Positions 8,447 through 15,033 of a DNA stretch of 15,542 bases are shown piece after piece. The DNA is taken from contig DFKQ01000100.1 of NCBI GenBank assembly GCA_002373875.1, positions 1 to 15,542 on the forward strand. Direction: 5' to 3'. Below the pieces are notes generated by a model, which worked only from the letters and a program-made list of their open reading frames with translations, was not told where the DNA came from and made no database searches. Made by a program: the position numbers and the translations under genes. Origin of the DNA: Lachnospiraceae bacterium UBA3641 (GTDB lineage: Bacteria > Bacillota > Clostridia > Lachnospirales > Lachnospiraceae). The first letter of the stretch is position 1, and each line of letters starts with the position of its first letter.

Positions 8447-8471
8447 ACCGGGGAACCGTCCCCTTGTTTCA
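8444..8471. repeat. REP-like palindrome shared by two convergent stop codons
   Basis: TGAACCGGGGAACCG (8444-8458) followed by TCCCCTTGTTTCA (8459-8471). GGGGA (8450-8454) pairs with TCCCC (8459-8463), and outer TGAA pairs with TTCA. It is almost the same sequence as the right-hand copy at 11222-11249. The TGA at 8444-8446 ends the LuxR gene, and the TCA at 8469-8471 is the complement of the TGA ending the Rrf2 gene on the other strand. It may form a bidirectional stem between the convergent genes, but has no clear T-tract. Confidence 0.75.
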
Positions 8472-8867
8472 CTGTATGAGGTCGCTCAGCTTCTTATTGT
8501 AGAAAAAGTCATGCACTAAAGTGTCGAACTCTTCCCACATGGGAAGGGTTGGGCACTTTGTCTTATTGGGGCAATCGAAGCCCTTGATGGAGAGACATAC
8601 AACGGATGAGAGCGATCCTTCCATGAGTTCGAGTATCTCACCCACGGAGTATTCCTCCGGCTTACGGCACAGCTTATAGCCTCCGCCCTTACCGCTTGCT
8701 CCTGTAAGAATCCCTCCGGCCACCAGATCCTTAACTATTATCTCCAGATACTTCTTGCTTATATCCTGTCTTTCGGCTACTTCCTTGAGAGGAATATAAC
8801 GGCCGTTATCATTTCGGGCCAGATCTATCAAAACCCGAAGAGCGTATCTTCCCTTTGTCGATATCAT
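8469..8867 (-). CDS. Rrf2-family transcriptional regulator (CymR/IscR-like)
   Basis: 132 residues starting MISTKGRYALRVLIDLA, the standard Rrf2 winged-helix start. The recognition helix region is ERQDISKKYLEIIVKDL and the wing ASGKGGGYKL. Near the C-terminus lie C91, C99 and C105, very close to the 92/98/104 cluster ligands of E. coli IscR though the first spacing is longer (x7 against x5). An Fe-S cofactor is therefore possible. The start at 8867 is chosen over 8912 because AAAGGAGG lies just upstream on that strand and family homology begins there. The gene is divergent from two sulfur-amino-acid genes, so a CymR-like role in cysteine control is the natural inference. It could equally be an IscR-type Fe-S regulator. 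Confidence 0.9.
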   Translation of the reverse strand: MISTKGRYALRVLIDLARNDNGRYIPLKEVAERQDISKKYLEIIVKDLVAGGILTGASGKGGGYKLCRKPEEYSVGEILELMEGSLSSVVCLSIKGFDCPNKTKCPTLPMWEEFDTLVHDFFYNKKLSDLIQ

Positions 8868-8883
8868 GACCTTACCTCCTTTG

Positions 8884-8911
8884 TGAGTCAGTAGATACGT
8901 CCCCTGACTCA
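8884..8911. repeat. REP-like palindrome, TGAGTCAG-arm type, in the Rrf2 5' leader
   Basis: TGAGTCAG (8884-8891) and CTGACTCA (8904-8911) are a perfect inverted pair around a 12-base centre. Read on the minus strand, the left arm runs into CAGGGGACG, matching the core of the other repeats. It lies between the Rrf2 -10 box and the Rrf2 ribosome site, starting almost exactly at the predicted transcription start, so the Rrf2 mRNA should begin with this hairpin. Confidence 0.7.
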
Positions 8912-8917
8912 TACGAT

Positions 8918-8946
8918 AGTATATTACAAGGTGATTTGAAAATCAA
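8918..8946 (-). promoter_or_regulatory. Promoter of the Rrf2 gene
   Basis: On the minus strand TTGATT (8946-8941) is separated by exactly 17 bases from TATACT (8923-8918). Transcription would start near 8911, about 44 bases before the start codon. Its -35 box lies 11 bases from the -35 box of the opposing promoter, so one bound regulator could affect both. Confidence 0.65.
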
Positions 8947-8952
8947 GTATAA

Positions 8953-8986
8953 ACCTATTGACATGGTAGGTAAATAGGTATAAAAT
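8953..8986 (+). promoter_or_regulatory. Promoter of the trans-sulfuration operon with overlapping operator-like dyads
   Basis: TTGACA (8958-8963), 17 bases, TAAAAT (8981-8986): a strong sigma-A-type promoter. Overlapping it are ACCTA (8953-8957) with TAGGT (8967-8971), centre nine bases, and ACCTATT (8953-8959) with AATAGGT (8973-8979), centre 13 bases. Symmetric sites over the -35 and spacer are what a repressor would use. The adjacent Rrf2 protein is the obvious candidate, by inference. Confidence 0.65.
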
Positions 8987-9031
8987 CCATTTCATATTAA
9001 ATTTGAGTAATCACTGAGAAGGAGGACGATC

Positions 9032-10183
9032 ATGAACCTGGCAATTGAATCCTTATTGATACATGGAGGGATAGACGGAGATGAGACGACGGGGGCAGTA
9101 AACGTTCCCATATATCAGACATCCACTTATAAGCAGGACGGACTGGGCAAGGACAGGGGGTGGGAGTATTCAAGGACCGGTAATCCCACAAGGGCAGCCC
9201 TTGAGAAGCTTATGGCAGACCTTGAACAGGGGGAGTACGGAATGGCATTCGCATCCGGACTTGCGGCAATAAACACTGTCCTGTCGTTGTTTAAGTCAGG
9301 TGATAAGCTGGTGGTTTCGGACAATATATATGGCGGGACTTTCCGCATACTTGATAACGTGTTTAAGAACTTCGGGATCACTTATCAGATAGTTGATACT
9401 TCAGACCTTAAACAGGTTAAGGATGCCATAACGGATGAGGTTAAGGCAGTATATATAGAGACACCTGCCAATCCCCTGCTCACGGTAACAGACATAGCAG
9501 CCGTGGCTGATATCGCGAAGAAGGCAGGCAAGCTGGTGATCGTTGACAATACCTTCCTTACACCGTATTTGCAGCGCCCACTCACTCTCGGAGCTGACAT
9601 AGTCATCCACAGCGGAACTAAATATATCGGAGGACACTCGGATACCATATCGGGCTTTGTTGTTGTGAAGGATAAGGCGCTGGCCGACAGGCTCTACTAT
9701 CTGCAGAACGCAATAGGCGGCGTCCTGTCTCCTTTTGACAGCTTCCTTAATATAAGGGGGTTAAAGACCCTTGGCGTAAGGATGGACCGTCATGTAGAGA
9801 ATGCGGGAAAAATCGCGGCATGGCTTGAGAAGAGCGGCTATGTGGAGAAGATCTACTATCCCGGACTTGAGTCGGACCCCGGATATGAAGTACAGAAGAA
9901 GCAGGCTGACGGAGCCGGTGCTATGATATCCTTCGTACTTGATAAGAAATACGACTATAAGAAATTCTTTGAGTCCATTAAACTGGTCACTTTGGCAGAG
10001 AGTCTGGGTGGTGTGGAGTCCCTTGTCTGTCATCCGGCATCAATGACACATGCAGCAATCCCTAAGGATGTAAGGGAAAAGGTAGGCATCGTCGATGAGC
10101 TGATAAGGCTGTCTGTGGGCATCGAGAATGCGGATGACCTTATCGTGGATCTTGAGCAGGCGATCGAAGCATCACGGATCTGA
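9032..10183 (+). CDS. Trans-sulfuration PLP enzyme (cystathionine gamma-lyase / gamma-synthase family, MccB-like)
   Basis: 383 residues, the usual length for the Cys/Met-metabolism PLP family. YSRTGNPT (46-53) supplies the Tyr and Arg that bind the cofactor phosphate. VDNT (D172) contacts the pyridine ring. HSGTKYIGGHSD (193-204) carries the Schiff-base lysine K197. SLGGVESLVCHPASMTHA is the family's C-terminal substrate region. Members cleave cystathionine to cysteine, or make cystathionine or homocysteine from activated homoserine, and sequence alone does not separate these. The following beta-synthase-like gene favours a reverse trans-sulfuration pair (homocysteine to cystathionine to cysteine), as in B. 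subtilis mccAB. The start has AAGGAGG (9019-9025) six bases upstream. The stop is again TGA followed by AAC. Confidence 0.9.
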   Translation: MNLAIESLLIHGGIDGDETTGAVNVPIYQTSTYKQDGLGKDRGWEYSRTGNPTRAALEKLMADLEQGEYGMAFASGLAAINTVLSLFKSGDKLVVSDNIYGGTFRILDNVFKNFGITYQIVDTSDLKQVKDAITDEVKAVYIETPANPLLTVTDIAAVADIAKKAGKLVIVDNTFLTPYLQRPLTLGADIVIHSGTKYIGGHSDTISGFVVVKDKALADRLYYLQNAIGGVLSPFDSFLNIRGLKTLGVRMDRHVENAGKIAAWLEKSGYVEKIYYPGLESDPGYEVQKKQADGAGAMISFVLDKKYDYKKFFESIKLVTLAESLGGVESLVCHPASMTHAAIPKDVREKVGIVDELIRLSVGIENADDLIVDLEQAIEASRI

Positions 10184-10241
10184 AACGGTCGGCGACGCGA
10201 AGCTGACTGAAGAGGGTAATAGGGTAATAAAGGAGAAAACC

Positions 10242-11153
10242 ATGAACGTATATACAGATATCCATGAAATGATCGGAAATACACCGATACTTAAGCTGAC
10301 GCACATGGGAGTTAAGCAGGGTGTAAACCTGTATGCCAAGCTGGAGCTGTATAATCCGGCGGGTTCGGTCAAGGACCGTGTCGGGGAGTATATGATCAGG
10401 GATGCGGAAGAAAGAGGTATCCTTAAGCCCGGTGGGACAATAGTGGATGCGACTGCAGGCAACACAGGCATAGGTATTGCCCTCGCCGCCCTTAACAAGG
10501 GCTACAGGATAATATTTACGGTACCCCTTAAGTTCTCCATGGAGAAGCAGAAGCTTATGAGGGCCCTGGGCGCGGAGATAGTCAACACCCCCAGGGAAGA
10601 GGGTATGCTCGGAGCTGACCGTAAGGCGGATGAGATCATAGCATCGATCCCGGGAGCCATATCGCTTAAGCAGTTTAACAATCCGGCCAACCCGAGGGCC
10701 CATTATGAGACGACAGGTCCTGAGATCTATAAACAGATGAACGGTAAGATCGACTACCTTGTCGCAGGTGCCGGAAGCGGCGGAACCTTCTCCGGGATCG
10801 TTAAGTATCTTAAGGAACGGGATGATAAGATACAGGGAGTACTGGCCGATCCGATAGGCTCAATAATAGGCGGAGGTGAGCATGCGGACTATGATATAGA
10901 AGGCATAGGGAATGACTTTATCGCAGATACCATGGATGTTGACATGATAGACAAGGTCATTAAAGTGTCCGATAAAGAGGCCTTTTATACTGTGAAGGAG
11001 CTGGCAAAGAAGGAAGGTATATTCGCAGGCTCATCCTCGGGCGCAGCCCTGAGCGCAGCCCTTAAGCTGGCTGGTGAGATCGAATCCGGCAATATAGTTG
11101 TGGTATTTCCCGACCGCGGCGACCGCTATATAAGCAAGGGGCTCTACGACTGA
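10242..11153 (+). CDS. Cystathionine beta-synthase-like / cysteine synthase family PLP enzyme (MccA-like)
   Basis: 303 residues of the fold-type II PLP family. NPAGSVKDRVG carries the cofactor lysine K44, TAGNTG (71-76) the substrate loop, GAGSGGT (176-182) the phosphate-binding loop, and GSSSGAA the region near the pyridine nitrogen. The C-terminal part (DPIGSIIGGGE, DYDIEGIGNDFI, VSDKEAF, DRGDRYISKGLYD) resembles short bacterial cystathionine beta-synthases such as MccA more than classical CysK. TAGNTG, where CysK has TSGNTG, points the same way. A separate classical cysK begins at 15235, so the two probably differ in role. The start is set by AAAGGAG (10229-10235). It lies 58 bases after the upstream gene and is probably co-transcribed. 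A weak hairpin (GTCGGC 10188-10193 with GCTGAC 10202-10207) lies in the gap. Plain O-acetylserine sulfhydrylase activity is not excluded. Confidence 0.85.
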   Translation: MNVYTDIHEMIGNTPILKLTHMGVKQGVNLYAKLELYNPAGSVKDRVGEYMIRDAEERGILKPGGTIVDATAGNTGIGIALAALNKGYRIIFTVPLKFSMEKQKLMRALGAEIVNTPREEGMLGADRKADEIIASIPGAISLKQFNNPANPRAHYETTGPEIYKQMNGKIDYLVAGAGSGGTFSGIVKYLKERDDKIQGVLADPIGSIIGGGEHADYDIEGIGNDFIADTMDVDMIDKVIKVSDKEAFYTVKELAKKEGIFAGSSSGAALSAALKLAGEIESGNIVVVFPDRGDRYISKGLYD

Positions 11154-11249
11154 TGAAACAGGGGACGGTTCCTCGTTTCATTTTGCATTGAGTTTGCTAG
11201 ACATATACTTTTGAATACAAATGAAACGAGGAACCGTCCCCTTGTTTCA
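11154..11249. repeat. Inverted pair of REP-like elements (BIME-like)
   Basis: The left copy 11154-11180 begins TGAAACAGGGGACGGTT. The right copy 11222-11249 is its reverse complement apart from one extra T. Each copy has TGAAAC and GTTTCA arms and can fold alone, or the two can pair over about 27 bases around a 41-base centre. The left copy begins directly after the stop codon of the upstream gene (TGA 11151-11153). Such paired palindromes resemble BIMEs. As RNA the stem would be long and stable and could end or protect the operon transcript. Confidence 0.8.
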
Positions 11250-11266
11250 TATAGGTAAAACCTATA
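11250..11266. promoter_or_regulatory. Operator-like dyad TATAGG-N5-CCTATA
   Basis: TATAGG (11250-11255) and CCTATA (11261-11266) are perfect inverted arms with a five-base centre. The right arm merges with TATAAC (11263-11268), a possible -10 box with no good -35. The same arms and spacing recur at 15035. It lies about 84 bases before the AhpD-like gene. A second -10-like TATAAT (11323-11328) lies nearer the gene without a clear -35, so the start of transcription is unsettled. Confidence 0.5.
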
Positions 11267-11349
11267 ACGTCAGATAAGATTTAGGAATTAGACAGTTTAT
11301 CATATAAGAATTACAATTTTTATATAATATAAAAAAGGAGAACGGAAAA

Positions 11350-11904
11350 ATGGCAAGAGTAAAATTATTGGAACTGAATGAAACAAGCGGAGCAGAGAAG
11401 GAAAGGTATGAGGAGCTGGCGGGCAGGAACGCCGTTACCAACATGAAGAGAGGTCTTCTTAACGATGCTGCTACATACGATGCTTATATGGCATGGTATA
11501 CTTCATGGAACAGGCTGGTTGAGGTTATAGGCGAGAAGGATGCGATCCTGTATGCACATGCGATATCGACCACCAATTCATGCCAGTTGTGCTCATTGTT
11601 TTTCATAAGCGATGTTAAGGGACTGGGGCTTGATCCGGCAAACCTTCAGTATGATGAGAAGGAGGAAGTACTTACGGAGCTGGGCCGTCAGATAGTTAAG
11701 GATCCCACGGCTGTATCGGATGAGCTTTTTGACAGGCTTAAGAAGTTCTGGAATGATCAGGAGATAGTTGTCATAGTTGGTTTTGCCGGTCAGATGATCG
11801 CAACCAACAACTTCAACTCGGTGCTTAAGATAGATGTTGACCAGAGGCTTCTTCCGATAATAGGCGAATTCAAGCCGGCAACATGGAGGGAAAATATTAA
11901 ATAA
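11350..11904 (+). CDS. Carboxymuconolactone decarboxylase / AhpD-fold protein
   Basis: 184 residues, all helical in character. The segment YAHAISTTNSCQLCSLFF (68-85) is the CMD/AhpD signature region with a C78-x-x-C81 pair, a likely redox-active disulfide. In AhpD proper the pair is followed by a catalytic His at C+4; here that position is Phe85. The protein therefore lacks one element of the AhpD proton relay. Family members act as thiol-dependent peroxide reductases or decarboxylases, and the reaction here is unknown. The ribosome site AAGGAG ends at 11340, and ATG is at 11350. It stands alone between two repeat hairpins, after the sulfur genes. Confidence 0.8.
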   Translation: MARVKLLELNETSGAEKERYEELAGRNAVTNMKRGLLNDAATYDAYMAWYTSWNRLVEVIGEKDAILYAHAISTTNSCQLCSLFFISDVKGLGLDPANLQYDEKEEVLTELGRQIVKDPTAVSDELFDRLKKFWNDQEIVVIVGFAGQMIATNNFNSVLKIDVDQRLLPIIGEFKPATWRENIK

Positions 11905-11917
11905 ATAACATGGACTA

Positions 11918-11970
11918 TTGAAACAGAAACAGGGGGATGGTTGAACCCGGAAACCATCCCCCTGTTTCAA
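11918..11970. terminator. Hairpin terminator derived from the TGAAAC-type repeat
   Basis: GAAACAGGGGGATGGTT (11926-11942) pairs perfectly over 17 bases with AACCATCCCCCTGTTTC (11952-11968) around a nine-base loop. The flanks TTGAAAC (from 11918) and TTTCAA match the repeat family, and a partial TGAAACA duplication precedes the stem. Compared with the copies at 8444 and 11154 the core has changed (GGGATGGTT for GGGACGGTT) with matching change on the other arm. TTGTTTTA follows at 11971, so it could terminate the AhpD-like gene. Confidence 0.7.
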
Positions 11971-11980
11971 TTGTTTTACG

Positions 11981-12009
11981 TTGAAAAAACGGGGAATTGA
12001 TATTATAAT
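11981..12009 (+). promoter_or_regulatory. Promoter of the PocR / EAL operon
   Basis: TTGAAA (11981-11986), exactly 17 bases, TATAAT (12004-12009). Transcription would start near 12016, about 50 bases before the start codon. No clear operator is visible. Confidence 0.7.
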
Positions 12010-12066
12010 ATAATGAGCAGGAATCCGTAATTTGGACAGTTGATTTCACCGCAAGGAGGGATGAGC

Positions 12067-13329
12067 TTGAGTAATATTCTGTTAACAGATATGATCCCTA
12101 CAGAAATACTGCAGGAGGTGCAGGATGCGTTCTCGGATTTTACGGGAATGGCTGCCCTTATTACCGATGCCAAGGGTGTTCCCATCACTAAGGGAAGCGG
12201 TTTTACCAGGTTCTGTATGGAAATGACCCGTGAATCGAAGGAAGGCCGCAAGAAGTGTGAAAGCTGTGACAGGCAGGGAGCCTTTATGACCATGCAGAGC
12301 GGGAAGCCTGCCGTTTACACATGTCATGCGGGCCTGACTGATTATGCGGCGCCCATACTATTAAACGGCGGCTTCATCGGAAGCTTAATAGGCGGTCAGG
12401 TGAGGACAGAGCCTGTTGATGAGGATAAGATCCGCGAGAAGGCCGTGGAATATGACGTTGATCCGGATGAATACGTGAAGGCCGCTAAGGCGATCAATGA
12501 GCTTCGCAAGGAGGAGATCGACAAGGCTGCTTATTTCCTCCAACGCCTTGCCGGCGTCCTGTCCAGGGTGGCATTTCAGTCCTATCAGGCTCTTTTGCAG
12601 AATCACGAGATGAAGGAGGACGCTAAGAGTCAGTCTGATTTCATGATGCAGTTTTCCAAGGAGCTTAAACAGAGTGTGAGTGAGATGTATTCCTTCTTTT
12701 CGGTAGGGAAGAGTAAGGAGGACCTCGATGAGAGGATTCAGAAGAAGGTCTACGGCCTTATGGCACGTACGCTTGAGCTGGGCTCCATAGTCGAGGACAA
12801 GTTTGATTACATAGACATCAAGAACGGTGATTTTAAGCTCAGTGAGACCGTTTATAACATCCGTGCAGTGGTTGAGATGAAGATCAAGGAGTTCACAGAT
12901 CAGGGTGAGATAAGCGGTGACAAGCTCAGTTATTCGATCAGCGATGAGGTACCTGAGAAGCTTGTTGGGGATCCCTCAAGGATCGGAAGCATGATCGGCA
13001 AGCTTATTGAGAGCAGCAACATGTACAATAAGGGCACCTGGATCCGGGTGGAGGTGGATGCCCGTAAAGAGTCATATTCAACCGATATAATAATCCGGGT
13101 AGCCGACGGGGGAGGCGGCATTGAGAAGAAGAGGCTTGAGTTCATGCGTGGCTACTTATCCAGCAGGGGTCTGTCGGAGGTAAGGGATGAGGAGTTCGAC
13201 AAGTCGGGTTTTTCCCTTGTCGGATATCATATAAATGCTATGTCCGGGAGCCTGCAGATCATCAGTGAGCCCGGCGAGGGAACTGAATTTATCATAACGA
13301 TTCCGCAGCTTATGGTGACAGGAGGGTGA
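12067..13329 (+). CDS. PocR-domain sensor fused to a degenerate histidine-kinase module
   Basis: Numbering from ATG 12061. Residues about 11-175 are a PocR sensory domain (FCMEMTRESKEGRKKCESCDRQGA, then YTCHAGLTDYAAPILLNGGFIGSLIGGQ) with C52, C66, C69 and C88. PocR domains are thought to bind small hydrocarbon derivatives. A coiled linker and a kinase-like module follow. The H-box place reads FSKELKQS, so the phospho-accepting His is replaced by K200. The N-box place reads LIESSNMYNKG, where E317 aligns with the usual Asn. The G1 box VADGGGGI (D349) and the GEGTEF end remain. It is probably an ATP-binding or scaffold protein, not an active kinase. No signal or membrane segment is seen. Start: AAGGAGG (12053-12059) lies seven bases before TTG 12067 but one base before ATG 12061, so TTG is preferred; ATG 12061 would add two residues. 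Confidence 0.82.
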   Translation: MSNILLTDMIPTEILQEVQDAFSDFTGMAALITDAKGVPITKGSGFTRFCMEMTRESKEGRKKCESCDRQGAFMTMQSGKPAVYTCHAGLTDYAAPILLNGGFIGSLIGGQVRTEPVDEDKIREKAVEYDVDPDEYVKAAKAINELRKEEIDKAAYFLQRLAGVLSRVAFQSYQALLQNHEMKEDAKSQSDFMMQFSKELKQSVSEMYSFFSVGKSKEDLDERIQKKVYGLMARTLELGSIVEDKFDYIDIKNGDFKLSETVYNIRAVVEMKIKEFTDQGEISGDKLSYSISDEVPEKLVGDPSRIGSMIGKLIESSNMYNKGTWIRVEVDARKESYSTDIIIRVADGGGGIEKKRLEFMRGYLSSRGLSEVRDEEFDKSGFSLVGYHINAMSGSLQIISEPGEGTEFIITIPQLMVTGG

Positions 13330-13333
13330 TCAT

Positions 13334-14983
13334 ATGGCGATGTTTGACGTACTTCAGTATATGCAGACTCTTGAATCCATGATAAGGATCACGGAACAGG
13401 CCTGGCTTCTGGATGAAGATTTCCTGAATATCTTAGAGAAGCTTGGCAGGGTGTTGGGATTTACCGGGGTAGATATAAGGTTCGAAGGTCATGCCGGAAA
13501 TAAACCGGAAGTCCTGACCCTGTATGATGATAAGAAGGAAGAGGATGTACCTGCCGAGTATGAATTTTCCTATGACGGTGAGAAGATAAGCTGTCTGATA
13601 TATACGAGAATCGCAGTCAAGGATTACCCGCCCGAGTTGGCTGCGGGACTTAATACGGTATACGAGATCCTGAAGATGCTGACGATCCGCGAGCTTAAGA
13701 GGCGCAGGGATGAAGCCAGGAGCAAGACTGATTTTGTTACGGGTGTTTCCACAAAGTCATTATTTACGGAATATGTTGACGGTCTGTTTAAGAGCGGAAT
13801 GATCACTGGTTACGCAGCCTGTGGCTTCGGCCTGCGGGGAATGGCAGAGCTGAACCGCCAGGTCGGTAATGACAAGGGTAATAAGCTGATGGCGGTTTAT
13901 GTTAAGAACCTGCAGGAGCTCCTTGGGGATGACGGTCTGGTGGCAAGGACCGGCGGTATCAATTTCAGTGTGATCTTCAAAAAGGAAAGGTTCGATGAGA
14001 TAGCGGTTTTTTTATCCGGGAAGATAGTTTCCCTTGGCGATGATACCGAAGGAAGGGTGATGAGTGCCACCGTCGGATTCTACCCCATTTCCGAGAGCTG
14101 CAGCTCGGCTGAGGAGCTTAACGAGACCATCGCATCAGCCCTGCACAACGCCCTTAAGAATCCGGCCCAACCCTTCATCATATATGATGAGAAGCTGCAA
14201 CAGGCGGATAAGGATGAGAAATATATTGCCGGGATATTCCAGGATGCTCTTGAAAGTGAAGAGTTCATGGTGTATTACCAGCCCAAGGCAGAGCTTAAGA
14301 GATATCGGATCAACGGGGCGGAAGCCCTGTGCCGATGGTTCCATGAAGGTAAGATGGTGCTTCCCTACCGCTTTATCCCGGTGCTTGAGAATAACGGCGA
14401 TATCGTGAAGCTTGACTTCTATATGATCGAGCATGTATGCAGTGACTTAAGACGGTGGATAGATGAAGGGCGTTCCGTGGTGCCCGTATCCGTTAACCTC
14501 TCAAGATGCCACCTTGGGGATCCGGATCTGCTTAATCACATTACCGAGATCATAGACCGTTATGAGGTTCCCCATTCACTTATCGAGATAGAGCTTACCG
14601 AAACAACTACCGAGGTGGGCTTCAAGGAATTAAAAACACTTGTTACCGGACTTAGAGAGCAGGGTTTCTCAACATCCGTGGATGATTTCGGAGTGGGCTT
14701 CTCTTCGATGAGCCTCCTGCATGAAATACCCTGGTCGATCATTAAGATAGACCGAAGCTTTATTCCCGTGGGCGATGGAAGCGCCGAGGATGAGAAGCGT
14801 AAGGTAATGCTTCGTTCCATAATTGAGATGGTTAATTCTCTGGGTCTTAAGAGTATTGCCGAGGGAGTCGAGACGATAGATCAGGTTATCCTGTTAAAAG
14901 AAAACGGATGTTATTATGCGCAGGGTTATTATTTCGACAAGCCCTTGCCCCGGGATGACTTTGAAAGCAGGCTCGGTGCCTGA
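13334..14983 (+). CDS. Cyclic-di-GMP phosphodiesterase with degenerate GGDEF and intact EAL domain
   Basis: 549 residues. The N-terminal 125 resemble a small-molecule sensor or GAF-like domain, not firmly identified. A GGDEF-like domain spans about 130-285, but its signature reads GGINF (207-211), so cyclase activity is unlikely. The EAL domain (about 295-545) keeps the expected catalytic set: EAL (330-332), N388 in VNLSR, E420 and E423 in ELTE, DDFG (450-453), K471, E510/E513 in AEGVET, and Q530. It should hydrolyse cyclic di-GMP in the cytosol. The GGDEF remnant may bind GTP to regulate it. The start is at 13334, five bases after the upstream stop, with GGAGG (13321-13325) inside the end of the upstream gene. 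The two genes are therefore a coupled operon, and the PocR protein is the likely input partner. Confidence 0.9.
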   Translation: MAMFDVLQYMQTLESMIRITEQAWLLDEDFLNILEKLGRVLGFTGVDIRFEGHAGNKPEVLTLYDDKKEEDVPAEYEFSYDGEKISCLIYTRIAVKDYPPELAAGLNTVYEILKMLTIRELKRRRDEARSKTDFVTGVSTKSLFTEYVDGLFKSGMITGYAACGFGLRGMAELNRQVGNDKGNKLMAVYVKNLQELLGDDGLVARTGGINFSVIFKKERFDEIAVFLSGKIVSLGDDTEGRVMSATVGFYPISESCSSAEELNETIASALHNALKNPAQPFIIYDEKLQQADKDEKYIAGIFQDALESEEFMVYYQPKAELKRYRINGAEALCRWFHEGKMVLPYRFIPVLENNGDIVKLDFYMIEHVCSDLRRWIDEGRSVVPVSVNLSRCHLGDPDLLNHITEIIDRYEVPHSLIEIELTETTTEVGFKELKTLVTGLREQGFSTSVDDFGVGFSSMSLLHEIPWSIIKIDRSFIPVGDGSAEDEKRKVMLRSIIEMVNSLGLKSIAEGVETIDQVILLKENGCYYAQGYYFDKPLPRDDFESRLGA

Positions 14984-14990
14984 AAAATAT

Positions 14991-15030
14991 AAAAGTGACG
15001 CATTGGCGCTGAACCGATGCGTCACTTTTT
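14991..15030 (+). terminator. Rho-independent terminator of the PocR/EAL operon
   Basis: AAAGTGACGCATTGG pairs with CCGATGCGTCACTTT around a seven-base loop, with one G-T pair, and the stem runs directly into a T-tract (15026-15030). It begins seven bases after the stop codon. The A-rich 5' side gives symmetry that could also stop transcription from the right. Confidence 0.92.
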
Positions 15031-15033
15031 ATG

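Noticed and set aside
8884..8911. Rrf2 autoregulatory operator
   Set aside because: The TGAGTCAG dyad carries the GGGGAC core of the repeat family and lacks the ACCTA/TAGGT half-sites, so it is better read as a repeat copy.
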